A stretch of 64,000 nucleotides of DNA from Pedobacter sp. UBA4863 (GCF_002399615.1 NZ_DHDZ01000029.1:689-64688), one strand, 5' to 3'. Counted from the stretch's first letter, positions 1 to 7,590 are shown. Program-made: numbers and translations. Notes: a model not told the origin generated them from the sequence alone.

Positions 1-74
1 GTGATCCCGCTGGGATTCGAACCCAGGACCACTACATTAAAAGTGTAATGCTCTACCAGCTGAGCTACGGAATC
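1..74 (-). tRNA. tRNA-Lys (anticodon TTT)
   Basis: Read on the minus strand this folds as a complete tRNA. The 7-bp acceptor stem (GATTCCG with CGGGATC, one T-G wobble) begins at 74. The D arm holds AGCTCAGCTGGTAGAGC, the anticodon loop CACTTTTAATG carries TTT, and the T arm holds GGTTCGAATCC. The discriminator A is at position 2. Position 1 is C, so part of the CCA end may be encoded just outside the window. Confidence 0.97.
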
Positions 75-290
75 TTCCTTTCTGCTGAAGTAAATACTTC
101 GTGTTAAGGAGGTGCAAATATAGAAACATGAACAAACACCTGCAAATAAAAAATAAAGATAAGTTGTAGTGTGTTGATTTATAGTCGAATTATTTGAAAT
201 TTCTTGCTGAAAAACAAAATTTTGAATTTAAAAAACCTCTTGTTGCTTGGTATGGCAAGCTATTTTGTGTGGAGTATGCTTTTCAGGTTG

Positions 291-298
291 TATCTTTG
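291..298 (+). promoter_or_regulatory. Bacteroidota -7 box for ubiX
   Basis: TATCTTTG matches the TAnnTTTG -7 consensus of Bacteroidota housekeeping promoters. It lies 5 nt before the ATG at 304. A TTTG at 264-267 is a possible -33 element, though the 23-nt spacer is longer than usual. Its position argues against the longer in-frame start at 247. Confidence 0.55.
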
Positions 299-303
299 TG
301 CCT

Positions 304-873
304 ATGCAAAAAAGAAAAAAGATTGTTGTTGCAGTTACGGGTGCTAGTGGCGCTATTTATGCCAAGTGCTTATTAGATAACTTACAGTCGTTAGGCCAGC
401 AAATAGATAAAGTGGGCGTTGTAATGTCTGATAATGCAAAAGAGGTTTGGCGCTACGAACTGGGCAACGAAGATTATAACAACTATCATTTTGATTTTTA
501 TGCAAAAATGGACTTTAATGCACCTTTTGCATCTGGGTCGGCAAAATACGATACCATGATTATTGCGCCTTGCTCTATGGGTACTTTGGGGCGTATTGCA
601 CACGGCATTTCTAACGACTTAATTTCTAGGGCTGCAGACGTAATTTTGAAAGAACGCCGAAAGCTCATCGTAGTAGCACGAGATACTCCCTTCAGCTTAA
701 TCCACTTAAATAACATGAAGCTAATTACCGAGGCCGGTGGTATCATTTGCCCGGCAATACCATCGTTTTACAGCTTGCCAAAAACAATAGAAGAAGTAGT
801 ACAGACCGTAATAGATAGGGTTATTGATTTAGCTGGGCTAGAAAAAGACGGTTATCGTTGGAATGAAAATTAG
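304..873 (+). CDS. ubiX: UbiX-family flavin prenyltransferase
   Basis: 189-residue cytoplasmic flavoprotein of the UbiX/Pad1 family. Known members attach a dimethylallyl group to FMN to make the prenylated FMN cofactor used by UbiD-type decarboxylases. The N-terminal flavin-binding loop is clear (VAVTGASGAIYA, about residues 8-19). Further on, IIAPCSMGTLGRIAHG and the VARDTPFSLIHLNNM segment are typical of the family, and the length is normal. The ATG at 304 is preferred over 247 because a -7 box ends at 298 and the residues from 304 match the usual N-terminus. No ubiD is in the window, so the partner decarboxylase must be elsewhere. Nothing in the neighbourhood shows which pathway it serves. 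Confidence 0.93.
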   Translation: MQKRKKIVVAVTGASGAIYAKCLLDNLQSLGQQIDKVGVVMSDNAKEVWRYELGNEDYNNYHFDFYAKMDFNAPFASGSAKYDTMIIAPCSMGTLGRIAHGISNDLISRAADVILKERRKLIVVARDTPFSLIHLNNMKLITEAGGIICPAIPSFYSLPKTIEEVVQTVIDRVIDLAGLEKDGYRWNEN

Positions 874-921
874 TTGGCATTAAATAAAATGATTTTACAA
901 AAACAATGCAGCTCCAGTAAT

Positions 922-963
922 TAGGAGCAAGGAGTTAAGAACAAGGAGCAAAGAGTAAGGAGG
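922..963. repeat. Heptamer array, six degenerate units
   Basis: Six consecutive 7-nt units (TAGGAGC, AAGGAGT, TAAGAAC, AAGGAGC, AAAGAGT, AAGGAGG) lie between the stop of ubiX and the convergent barrel gene. The same unit family (consensus AARGANC) recurs at 7414-7483. No coding potential is evident. Confidence 0.75.
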
Positions 964-1010
964 GGGTTGTTGATCGTTCTTCGTCTTTCGTTAGGCCACT
1001 GGAAACTTTC

Positions 1011-2369
1011 TTATTTTTTACCATTGCCGTTAAAATTAAATTTAAGGTTAAGGCCGGCAGAGCTGATTCTTAAATTTTTATCGCCCATGGCATTTAGGGC
1101 AGGCTTGTAATAAGGTTCAAAAATTAAGATGTTTTTACCAATGTTTTGATTAATGCCGATGGCTATAATGGCACTGTTGGCAAAATCAAATCCTTTTAAG
1201 CCGCTGTGTTCTGTTTGCTGTTGGGGCTGCGCTGTACCGTTTTGTACCGCAAAGTTGCTTAAACTATAGTTGTAAGTGTATTTCTGAGAGAGGTAAGTGC
1301 TCGAATTAACTCCTGTAGAAATATAGAAATCTTGTTTGTTGGTAGGGTAAAGTTTAATTACCATTGGCAAATCGATACTCCACATGCTTCCATTAAAACT
1401 TAAGTCGTTAGTGGCCGTAGCAGAATAAGCGAAGCTATTGGAAGGGGCACTTAAAGCGTTGTTTTTTGAAGAAGTCATAGCGCTCGAAATTTGAGCCGGT
1501 ACGTTATTTTCGAAGCTTACTTTGTTTTGGCTAATTCCGGCTCCAAAGCTTAAGATAAGATTTTTAGTCACTTTTACGTTGGCATTTAAACCTATTCCGG
1601 CACTTAATTTTGCTTCATTATCGTCGTAATAATTAAAGAAAGTGCCTGTAAATACATCTAATGTAGTTTTCGAGGTGCCGTTTTTCTTGGTGTCTTTATT
1701 GGTACTATTGGCCAGTAGCCTACTTTCTTCCTTCAAAAATTCTTCTGTAGATAATTTTGGTATTGAAGGTTGCTCCACTACCACAGCCCCGTTGTTTATT
1801 TCGTTATTGGCGATTACTTTAGCCTCGTTGTTGCTTGCGGCAATTACCGAATTGTTATTTTCGGCTATAACCGATGCCGTTGTGGGTGCTATGGTTGAGT
1901 TTGAAACAGCCGAGTTTATTTCTTTTGTTGAACTTGTATTAATAGCGGCAGCAGTAGTAGTTTGAGCAATATAAGGCGGAATTTTATTTACGGCGCTCTC
2001 TTGTTTAACGCTTTTATTTTTTGCTGAATGCGAATGTATGGCAGCGGTAATGGTATCTAATTCGGTGATAGTTGCATTTTCTTGATTAGACTGTTTAGGC
2101 TCTTCTGGCAGTATATGCTCTTTTTGAGCTGTTGCAGCCCTTAAAATTACTTTTTCGGTGTCTTTATCGAAAGCATTGCTGAAATATAAACCAGCAACCA
2201 AAAGTAGGGACGCAGCAATACCGCTTAACCACCAAATTGGTAGTTTTTTAGTTTCCTTTGCCGGATATTTTTTTCGTAACTCGGCCCAGCCTTGTTCTCC
2301 AAGACCATCGTCGTAGTCTTCAAAAACAGCGCTGATCTGTTCTTTTAATTCTTCGTCACTCGTTTTCAT
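1011..2369 (-). CDS. Membrane protein with N-terminal helix and C-terminal barrel-like domain, sigma-factor partner
   Basis: 452-residue protein encoded 4 nt downstream of an ECF sigma factor. Residues 1-44 are acidic then basic and would be cytoplasmic, and residues 45-64 form a single transmembrane helix. Residues 70-215 are a low-complexity Ala/Asn/Thr/Ser stretch. Residues 225-452 show alternating hydrophobic strands like the porin-family 'outer membrane beta-barrel' domain (FNYYDDNEAKLSAGIGLNANV onward, ending LKFNFNGNGKK). Position and topology suggest an anti-sigma-like or envelope-sensing partner, but no classical zinc anti-sigma motif (HxxxCxxC) is present. The inner-membrane helix joined to a barrel-like domain is topologically odd. 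Role is inferred only from operon position. Confidence 0.72.
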   Translation of the reverse strand: MKTSDEELKEQISAVFEDYDDGLGEQGWAELRKKYPAKETKKLPIWWLSGIAASLLLVAGLYFSNAFDKDTEKVILRAATAQKEHILPEEPKQSNQENATITELDTITAAIHSHSAKNKSVKQESAVNKIPPYIAQTTTAAAINTSSTKEINSAVSNSTIAPTTASVIAENNNSVIAASNNEAKVIANNEINNGAVVVEQPSIPKLSTEEFLKEESRLLANSTNKDTKKNGTSKTTLDVFTGTFFNYYDDNEAKLSAGIGLNANVKVTKNLILSFGAGISQNKVSFENNVPAQISSAMTSSKNNALSAPSNSFAYSATATNDLSFNGSMWSIDLPMVIKLYPTNKQDFYISTGVNSSTYLSQKYTYNYSLSNFAVQNGTAQPQQQTEHSGLKGFDFANSAIIAIGINQNIGKNILIFEPYYKPALNAMGDKNLRISSAGLNLKFNFNGNGKK

Positions 2370-2373
2370 TACT

Positions 2374-2922
2374 TTATCTTTTATAGATGGAGTGGGTGGT
2401 TAATAATTGTTGTAAAGCTTGCTTGGCCCTGGTTAAGTAAGTTCTCGATGAACTTTCGGGGATGTTTAGCAGGCTTCCTATTTCTTTGTGCGAGTAGCCG
2501 TCAATTTCATATAAGTTGAAGACCATTCGCTGCATTTCATTTAAGCTTTTCATGAGGTCTAAAATATCCTGTGCACTTATTTTATCTATGACCGATGTAT
2601 GGATGCTTTGCGGAATAGTATCGGTTAGTTCTATGGCTTCGCTAAATCGCATCGACCGTCTTTTGTAATCGAGGGAAGTGTTTACCAATATTTTTCGAAA
2701 CCAAGGCTTAAAATCGTTTTCTTGGTTAAAGCTGTCTATCGATTTAAAAACTTTAATAAAGCTATCGTTAGCGGCTTCTAAGGCATCTTCTCGGTTCCCT
2801 AAATAACGGATACAAATACCCAAAGCGTAGCCATAGAACTGTTTATATAGCAATTCTTGTTGGCGTAAGTTGCCTTTCTTGCAAGAAGCAATGAGCTCTA
2901 TTAGGCTCTCGTTGTCTGGCAT
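2374..2922 (-). CDS. ECF-type RNA polymerase sigma factor
   Basis: 182-residue sigma-70 family ECF factor. Region 2 spans roughly residues 20-90, with the core-binding and -10 recognition stretch DALEAANDSFIKVFKSI and the following FKPWFRKILVNTSLDYKRR. Region 4 spans roughly 125-178, with the helix-turn-helix YSHKEIGSLLNIPESSSRTYL. It is the first gene of a two-gene operon with the barrel-like membrane protein at 1011-2369, a common arrangement in Bacteroidota where the downstream product controls or is controlled by the sigma factor. The upstream region holds a direct repeat GGTACG at 2943-2948 and 2954-2959, which could be a regulatory site. The regulon is unknown. Confidence 0.93.
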   Translation of the reverse strand: MPDNESLIELIASCKKGNLRQQELLYKQFYGYALGICIRYLGNREDALEAANDSFIKVFKSIDSFNQENDFKPWFRKILVNTSLDYKRRSMRFSEAIELTDTIPQSIHTSVIDKISAQDILDLMKSLNEMQRMVFNLYEIDGYSHKEIGSLLNIPESSSRTYLTRAKQALQQLLTTHSIYKR

Positions 2923-3070
2923 TTTCCTTCTGTTAGCTTCTTGGTACGTTTAGGGTACGCGATTAAAATATCCCTGTTTTTTACTAATTTCTACTCTCTA
3001 TACGTTTTGTAGTTATAAAACGCTACAAAGATTTTAAAATTAACCTATTCTTTTTTATTTCTTTAAATTT

Positions 3071-4408
3071 GTGGCTTCCATAAAAAAAGAAAGCGTGTCG
3101 TTAGAGCAGTTAAAATTAAGTAAGCCCTTGGTTTCGGCCATGAGTGCATTGGGTTATTTGTCGCCCAAAGAAGTACAATTAAGAACCATGTCTAGAATTT
3201 TGGGCGGGCAGGATGTTATTGCCATTGGTCCGGAGGGAAGTGGTAAAACCACCACTTATGTGTTGGCTACTTTAATGCGCTTAAAAACGGGCGGCGGCGA
3301 TGCACCAAGAGCATTGATTTTAGTGCCAACTAAAGAAAAAGTGCTGGAGGTATTAGACTGTTTTGCCAAGCTGAACAGAAACGATACCTTTAGAATTGTG
3401 GGGATCCATGCCGATACGCCTATTGATGAACAGGTCGAAGATTTAACGGATGGAGTTGACATCGTGGTTGCCATTCCATCGAGGGCTAGGGCAATTTATT
3501 TGAAGCTGGGCCTAAACACCAATAAAATTCAAATGATGATTTTGGACGATGCCGCAGATTTGGTAAAGCAATGGTTGCAATTGCCCATTAACGAGTTAGC
3601 AAGAAGTATTCAAAAGTGCCAACATTTGGTTTTTACCGAGGTAATGCACCAAAAGCTGGAGTACATGATTGAAGATTTTATGTTGACACCAGCCGTTATA
3701 GAAATAGACGAATTATTAGAAACCGAGGTAGCAACTTTTCCTCAGTTGGTTTATCATGTGCCAAATTTTCGTACTAAGCTTAATTTGCTAAACCTGCTTT
3801 TAAAAGATACCGAAGTATTTGATAAGGCAGTAGTTTTTGTAAATACCCGTTTAACTGCACAAACCTTATCAAAAGATTTGTTTAATGGCAAAGCTGACGA
3901 TGTTTTTGTTTATAAACCGTTGTTTTTTGACGAGGCAGGCTTTGAAAGCTTAGCAGCTTTTAGTATTAATGACAAGGCTAGGGTGCTTATTGTGGCCAAT
4001 GAGAATTTTGAAGAAACAACTTTAAGTGGTATTCCTTTTATCTTTCATTTTGAGTTGCCTGAAGATAGGATGCGTTACATTAACAGGGTAATTAAAACTG
4101 AAGAAGTGGATTTGGTATCCCTAAATTTCGTTACTGATTTAGAATTGCCAGAATTGAGGAAAATAGAACAGGCCTTAGGACAGAAAATAGAGGAAGCCGC
4201 ATTGCCAGAAGATTTATTGATAGAAGAGAGCGGCAACAAAACTACTAAACAGAAAAGTAAGCACGCTAAGGAATTGGAACTTGCAAAAGCAGCGGAAGAA
4301 GTTTTTAGAAATGCTGCTTTTAAGCCTAAAAAAGATAGCAATGCCAAAACAACTAACTATAGTAGTGGCGAAAAAGCTAAAATGAACAAACAGAAAAAGC
4401 ACGGATAG
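3071..4408 (+). CDS. DEAD-box helicase-like protein with degenerate catalytic motifs
   Basis: 445-residue protein with the two-RecA-lobe layout of DEAD-box RNA helicases. A Q-motif-like segment (GYLSPKEVQ, 28-36) and an intact Walker A (GPEGSGKT, 53-60) are present. Motif II, normally D-E-A-D, reads D159-D-A-A-D. Motif III (SAT) reads FTE near 188-190. Motif VI (HRxGRxGR) reads INRVIKTE near 337-344, so the arginine finger is absent. The C-terminal tail from about 395 is Lys-rich and may bind RNA. It may bind nucleotide without efficient hydrolysis and act as an RNA-binding or ribosome-assembly scaffold (inference). The GTG at 3071 is the longest start. A TAAATTTG box at 3064-3071 overlaps it, so GTG 3095 is an alternative. 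Confidence 0.8.
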   Translation: MASIKKESVSLEQLKLSKPLVSAMSALGYLSPKEVQLRTMSRILGGQDVIAIGPEGSGKTTTYVLATLMRLKTGGGDAPRALILVPTKEKVLEVLDCFAKLNRNDTFRIVGIHADTPIDEQVEDLTDGVDIVVAIPSRARAIYLKLGLNTNKIQMMILDDAADLVKQWLQLPINELARSIQKCQHLVFTEVMHQKLEYMIEDFMLTPAVIEIDELLETEVATFPQLVYHVPNFRTKLNLLNLLLKDTEVFDKAVVFVNTRLTAQTLSKDLFNGKADDVFVYKPLFFDEAGFESLAAFSINDKARVLIVANENFEETTLSGIPFIFHFELPEDRMRYINRVIKTEEVDLVSLNFVTDLELPELRKIEQALGQKIEEAALPEDLLIEESGNKTTKQKSKHAKELELAKAAEEVFRNAAFKPKKDSNAKTTNYSSGEKAKMNKQKKHG

Positions 4409-4439
4409 GTTTTATGGCGAGGTAATGAGGTATTCTTCC

Positions 4440-5045
4440 TTAGCTCACGATAGTTCTAAAAGTTAAATTTATTCTGGGCTTAGCAACCAACTTGGTAGGA
4501 GGTAAGTGGTGCAGCCAATGTGTTTGTGTGGTATCTTTCATGATTAATAGGCTGCCATGTGCTAGTAAAAGCGAAACGGTAGTTTTAGCTACTTTGTGCT
4601 TAAAGGCAAACTTTCTTACTGCACCAAAGCTTAAAGAGGCTATTGCTCCATTTTTCTTTAAATCTTTTTCGGCATCGCTGTGCCAAGCCATACCTTCGTC
4701 GCCGTTGTGGTACAAGTTTAATAAGCAAGAATTAAAGGTTTCGCCAGAAAGTGCTTCTGCTTTTTGTTTTAAGGCCAATAGCTCTTTAGTCCACGGTAGG
4801 GCTGTTTTGGTGATGTTAGAGTAGGTGTATTTAAAAGGCTTTTCTGCGTACCAAGCTACTTTTCGTTTGGTAATAATTAGTTTTCCGAAGATCACAGCTT
4901 GGTCGTTTTCCCAATGAATGTTATTCAACAGGCTTTCGTAATAAAAATCGGCTTCAGTTTTGTTGAAAATGGTACCGTAATAATTTACAGTTCCATCTTT
5001 GGGAAGAAGATTTGCATTAGCAGGATTATGGTCAAACAAGTTCAT
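4440..5045 (-). CDS. alkB: AlkB-like 2-oxoglutarate/Fe(II) DNA dealkylase
   Basis: 201-residue member of the AlkB superfamily, which oxidatively removes 1-methyladenine and 3-methylcytosine lesions from DNA. Iron ligands are visible: H122 and D124 in the WHSD motif and H179 in the HWLHHLP segment. The 2-oxoglutarate-binding arginines lie in PRINLTFR (191 and 197). The start at 5045 (MNLFDHNP) is chosen because the longer frame would run back through the end of ada. It begins 5 nt after the ada stop, so the two are cotranscribed. It converges on the helicase-like gene with 31 nt between the stops. The pairing with Ada implies induction by methylation damage. Confidence 0.92.
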   Translation of the reverse strand: MNLFDHNPANANLLPKDGTVNYYGTIFNKTEADFYYESLLNNIHWENDQAVIFGKLIITKRKVAWYAEKPFKYTYSNITKTALPWTKELLALKQKAEALSGETFNSCLLNLYHNGDEGMAWHSDAEKDLKKNGAIASLSFGAVRKFAFKHKVAKTTVSLLLAHGSLLIMKDTTQTHWLHHLPPTKLVAKPRINLTFRTIVS

Positions 5046-5050
5046 GGGCC

Positions 5051-5899
5051 TTACTTTTGTTCGTTTATAAAAGCCTGCTCCCATCCAATAATCGCAGTTT
5101 TTCGGGTGTTTCCCCATAGGTAGCCGCCAAAATTTCCAGTATTTTGTATCACCCTGTGGCAAGGAATTAAAAAGGCAATCGGGTTGCTGCCAATAGCGGT
5201 GCCAACTGCTCTAGAAGCGTTTTTATTACCTATTTGGGTGGCCAGTTGGCCATAGGTAGCAAGCTTGCCCATTGGGATTTTTAGTAAGGCTTCCCAAACT
5301 TTTAACTGAAAATTGGTGCCTTTTAAGTGTAGCTTAATGTCTGTTAGTTTAGTCCAATCGTTTTGGAAAATGAACAGCGCATTTTGTTGTATCACATCTA
5401 ATTTTTCTACATAGGTGGCATTAGGGAATTTTGCTTGCAGTACCGTTAAAGCAAGGGTTTTATCTTTGTAAAAAGCCATGTAGCATAGCCCCTTGCTGGT
5501 AGAAGCCGTTAACACAGCACCGAAAGTGGTGTTGTTGAAACTGTAATTGATCAGGAGTTCGCTACCACCGTTTTTATATTCGGCAGGCGTCATACCTTCA
5601 ATATTTACAAATAAATCATGCAGCCTGCTCGTTCCCGACAGTCCTGTTTCAAAAGCAACCTCAAACAAATTGGCCTGTGGGGTTTGCAGTAATCTTTTAG
5701 CATGGTTTATACTAATGTATTGCAAAAACTTTTTAGGGCTTGTGCCGGCCCATTCGGTAAATAAGCGCTGAAAATGAAACGAACTTAAGTTCACCTTTTC
5801 GGCCACCTCATCTAAATTGGGCTGGCTTTTAAAATTTGTTTTAATATAGTCGATGGCCTTGGCAATCCGTTCGTAATTCAATTCCTCTTGCGTATTCAT
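5051..5899 (-). CDS. ada: Ada-like AraC regulator fused to O6-methylguanine-DNA methyltransferase
   Basis: 282-residue two-domain protein. Residues 10-100 are an AraC-type double helix-turn-helix (LDEVAEKVNLSSFHFQRLF and the second helix pair ending MTPAEYKNGG). The C-terminal half is a methylguanine methyltransferase with the active-site motif PCHRV (C247) in the usual context (RAVGTAIGSNPIAFLIPCHR). Repair is suicidal: the methyl group moves to C247. The N-terminal zinc/phosphotriester domain of E. coli Ada, whose methylation activates it there, is missing. Activation must therefore use the C-terminal cysteine or another signal. The ATG at 5899 is preferred over 5977 because homologous sequence starts there. 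alkB follows after 5 nt. Confidence 0.93.
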   Translation of the reverse strand: MNTQEELNYERIAKAIDYIKTNFKSQPNLDEVAEKVNLSSFHFQRLFTEWAGTSPKKFLQYISINHAKRLLQTPQANLFEVAFETGLSGTSRLHDLFVNIEGMTPAEYKNGGSELLINYSFNNTTFGAVLTASTSKGLCYMAFYKDKTLALTVLQAKFPNATYVEKLDVIQQNALFIFQNDWTKLTDIKLHLKGTNFQLKVWEALLKIPMGKLATYGQLATQIGNKNASRAVGTAIGSNPIAFLIPCHRVIQNTGNFGGYLWGNTRKTAIIGWEQAFINEQK

Positions 5900-6014
5900 A
5901 AGCTTTAAAATTATACAAATATGGCAAGAGTAAAGTAGTTTTAAAATCCGAAACTTGCTTTTTGGTATAAACATCAAATTGGTGTACCATAATGGGCTTT
6001 TACATAGAAAGCAT

Positions 6015-6022
6015 TATTTTTG
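6015..6022 (+). promoter_or_regulatory. Bacteroidota -7 box before the gene at 6031
   Basis: TATTTTTG fits TAnnTTTG and ends 8 nt before the ATG at 6031. It overlaps the longer reading frame that opens at 5992, which supports the shorter start. Confidence 0.5.
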
Positions 6023-6030
6023 GTTTAATC

Positions 6031-6582
6031 ATGGAAGAACAGCTTTTGAAAAATCTTAAGACTACTTTGTCAAAAAACAACGTAGTGCTATTGGCCCAAA
6101 ATGTAGCGAAAGAGCCTAATGCTATAGCGACTATTATAGCGATTACTTTTCATCCGGAAGAACAAATTGGTTTTAGGGCCGCTTGGATTTTAGAAAATAT
6201 TTATGTCGATAACCCTCATGGTTTTGTACCGTTTACAACTTGTTTTCTGGATAGCTTCTCCCTTCAAAACAATCTATCTGCACGTAGGCATTTTGGTAAA
6301 ATATTGGCTTTGCTTACCAAAAAGAACGCACCGCAAGAGATAAAAAAGATTTTGAACGAATACGATACTGAAAAATTAGTAGAAACTACTTTTGCTTGGT
6401 TAATTGACGATAATGTGCCTGTGGCAATTAAATCGCACTGTTTAAATATTTTGGCTAATTTTTGTGTTAAACACCAATGGGTAAAAGACGAGTTGGTGCA
6501 AACCATGAATTACTTGGCAGATAAGGAAAGTATTGCCTTTTTTGCAAAAGTGAAACAAATTAGGAAACAACTTAAAGTTTAG
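6031..6582 (+). CDS. Hypothetical protein, all-helical (HEAT-like)
   Basis: 183-residue protein of unknown function, without signal peptide or membrane segment. The sequence is almost entirely helical, with repeating amphipathic helix pairs of about 35-40 residues (for example FRAAWILENIYVD, IKSHCLNILANFCVK) that resemble HEAT/ARM-type solenoids. Such proteins usually act as binding scaffolds, but no partner can be named. The start at 6031 (MEEQLLKNLK) is preferred over 5992 because a -7 box lies at 6015-6022. It converges on the small XRE-family gene, the two stop codons being adjacent. I would not accept an enzymatic label for it. Confidence 0.8.
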   Translation: MEEQLLKNLKTTLSKNNVVLLAQNVAKEPNAIATIIAITFHPEEQIGFRAAWILENIYVDNPHGFVPFTTCFLDSFSLQNNLSARRHFGKILALLTKKNAPQEIKKILNEYDTEKLVETTFAWLIDDNVPVAIKSHCLNILANFCVKHQWVKDELVQTMNYLADKESIAFFAKVKQIRKQLKV

Positions 6583-6774
6583 CTATTCTTCAGCGTATGC
6601 TAAAATATCGCCTGGTTGGCAATTTAGGGCTTCACAAATAGCTGCTAAAGTGCTAAAACGAATTGCTTTTGCCTTGCCGGTCTTTAAAATAGATAGGTTA
6701 GATAAGGTTAAGGCTATTCTTAGCGAAAGCTCGTTTAACCACATCTTACGTTTGGCCATTATCACATTTATCAA
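6583..6774 (-). CDS. Small XRE/Cro-family DNA-binding protein
   Basis: 63-residue helix-turn-helix protein consisting of a single Cro/C1-type domain. The residues MAKRKMWLNELSLRI, LTLSNLSILKTGKAKAIRFS and CEALNCQPGDILAY match the five-helix pattern of the YozG-like family widespread in bacteria. The start shown is TTG at 6774. Residues before MAKRK (INVIM) fit the family's short beta strand, which supports it, but GTG 6765 or ATG 6759 are alternatives. In other genomes such genes often follow a DUF2975 membrane protein. None is present here, so this one is solitary. It converges with the HEAT-like gene. Target sites are unknown. Confidence 0.85.
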   Translation of the reverse strand: MINVIMAKRKMWLNELSLRIALTLSNLSILKTGKAKAIRFSTLAAICEALNCQPGDILAYAEE

Positions 6775-6812
6775 TTTTACAAGTACATCGCATTAAAGCT
6801 ATAATTAAACCT

Positions 6813-6820
6813 TACTTTTG
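6813..6820 (+). promoter_or_regulatory. Bacteroidota -7 box before the nitroreductase gene
   Basis: TACTTTTG matches TAnnTTTG and lies 4 nt before the ATG at 6825, implying a very short or leaderless transcript. Confidence 0.5.
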
Positions 6821-6824
6821 AGCC

Positions 6825-7403
6825 ATGAGTACTAAAGCAGAAATCCTATCGGAAATTATAAAAAATAGAAGAAGTGTTTTTCCTGAAAGCTACACGCAAG
6901 AAGAAATCCCTACTAATATTGTTGAGCAAATTTTAGAAAGTGCTAATTACGCACCTACACATAAATTAACTCAGCCTTGGCGTTTTACCGTAATTAGAAA
7001 AAATGCAAAAGCAAAATTAGCTGCCGAGATGGGTAGAATTTATAAAGAACAAACTCCTGCCGAGAAGTTTTTGCAGAAAAAGCACGATAGTTTTGCTCAA
7101 AAAACAGCTCAAGCTGATACGGTTATAGCGATAAATATCCAATTTCACGAAGATAAGGTGCCCAATTGGGAAGAAATTGCTGCGGTTGCTTGTGCAGTAC
7201 AAAATATGGCCTTAACTGCCGAATCTTTAAATGTTGGGGCTTATTGGAGTTCGCCGCCTTTAATAGCGCATTTAGATAGTTTTTTAGGTTTGGCCGAAAA
7301 TGAAAAATGCTACGGTTTGTTCTACATGGGCAAACATAGTGAGGAGCCAAGGTTGGCAAATCGTACACCAATGGCCGATAAAGTGAAATGGATGGGAGAA
7401 TAG
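6825..7403 (+). CDS. Nitroreductase-family flavoprotein
   Basis: 192-residue FMN-dependent oxidoreductase of the nitroreductase superfamily, closest in layout to the short YdjA-like group. The N-terminal flavin phosphate-binding arginine pair (NRRSVFP, residues 14-20), the APTHKLTQPWRF segment near 49-60 and the C-terminal GLFYMGKHSEEP region are typical. Family members reduce nitro compounds, quinones or other electrophiles with NAD(P)H. The physiological substrate cannot be inferred. It stands alone, with a -7 box immediately upstream and a heptamer repeat array after its stop codon. Confidence 0.9.
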   Translation: MSTKAEILSEIIKNRRSVFPESYTQEEIPTNIVEQILESANYAPTHKLTQPWRFTVIRKNAKAKLAAEMGRIYKEQTPAEKFLQKKHDSFAQKTAQADTVIAINIQFHEDKVPNWEEIAAVACAVQNMALTAESLNVGAYWSSPPLIAHLDSFLGLAENEKCYGLFYMGKHSEEPRLANRTPMADKVKWMGE

Positions 7404-7413
7404 TATAGAGGTG

Positions 7414-7483
7414 AAAGAGTAAAGAACAAAGACCAAAGACCAAGGAGCAAAGAGCAAGGAACAAAGACCAAAGACCAAAGGTG
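7414..7483. repeat. Heptamer tandem array, ten units
   Basis: Ten contiguous 7-nt units of the form AARGANC begin 10 nt after the nitroreductase stop: AAAGAGT, AAAGAAC, AAAGACC twice, AAGGAGC, AAAGAGC, AAGGAAC, AAAGACC twice, AAAGGTG. The frame is unbroken over 70 nt. The remaining 107 nt up to the GreA-like gene show nothing recognisable. Confidence 0.85.
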
Positions 7484-7590
7484 GGAGCTTTAAAGGAGTG
7501 AGAAGTACTATCGGAATAAGATGGGCTTTGGAAATTGGTAACTCTGAAGCATTTTAATAGTTTAATTTTCTAAAAAAATAGCAGTTAATC

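Noticed and set aside
247..303. N-terminal extension of UbiX
   Set aside because: A TAnnTTTG box at 291-298 lies inside it and the family N-terminus begins at 304.
1642..1965. 107-codon hydrophobic frame on the plus strand
   Set aside because: It is antisense to the Ala/Asn/Thr-rich linker of the barrel-like protein. The hydrophobic composition is a by-product of that low-complexity sequence.
7414..7483. CRISPR array
   Set aside because: The units are 7 nt without spacers. There are no cas genes and no 25-40 nt direct repeats anywhere in the window.
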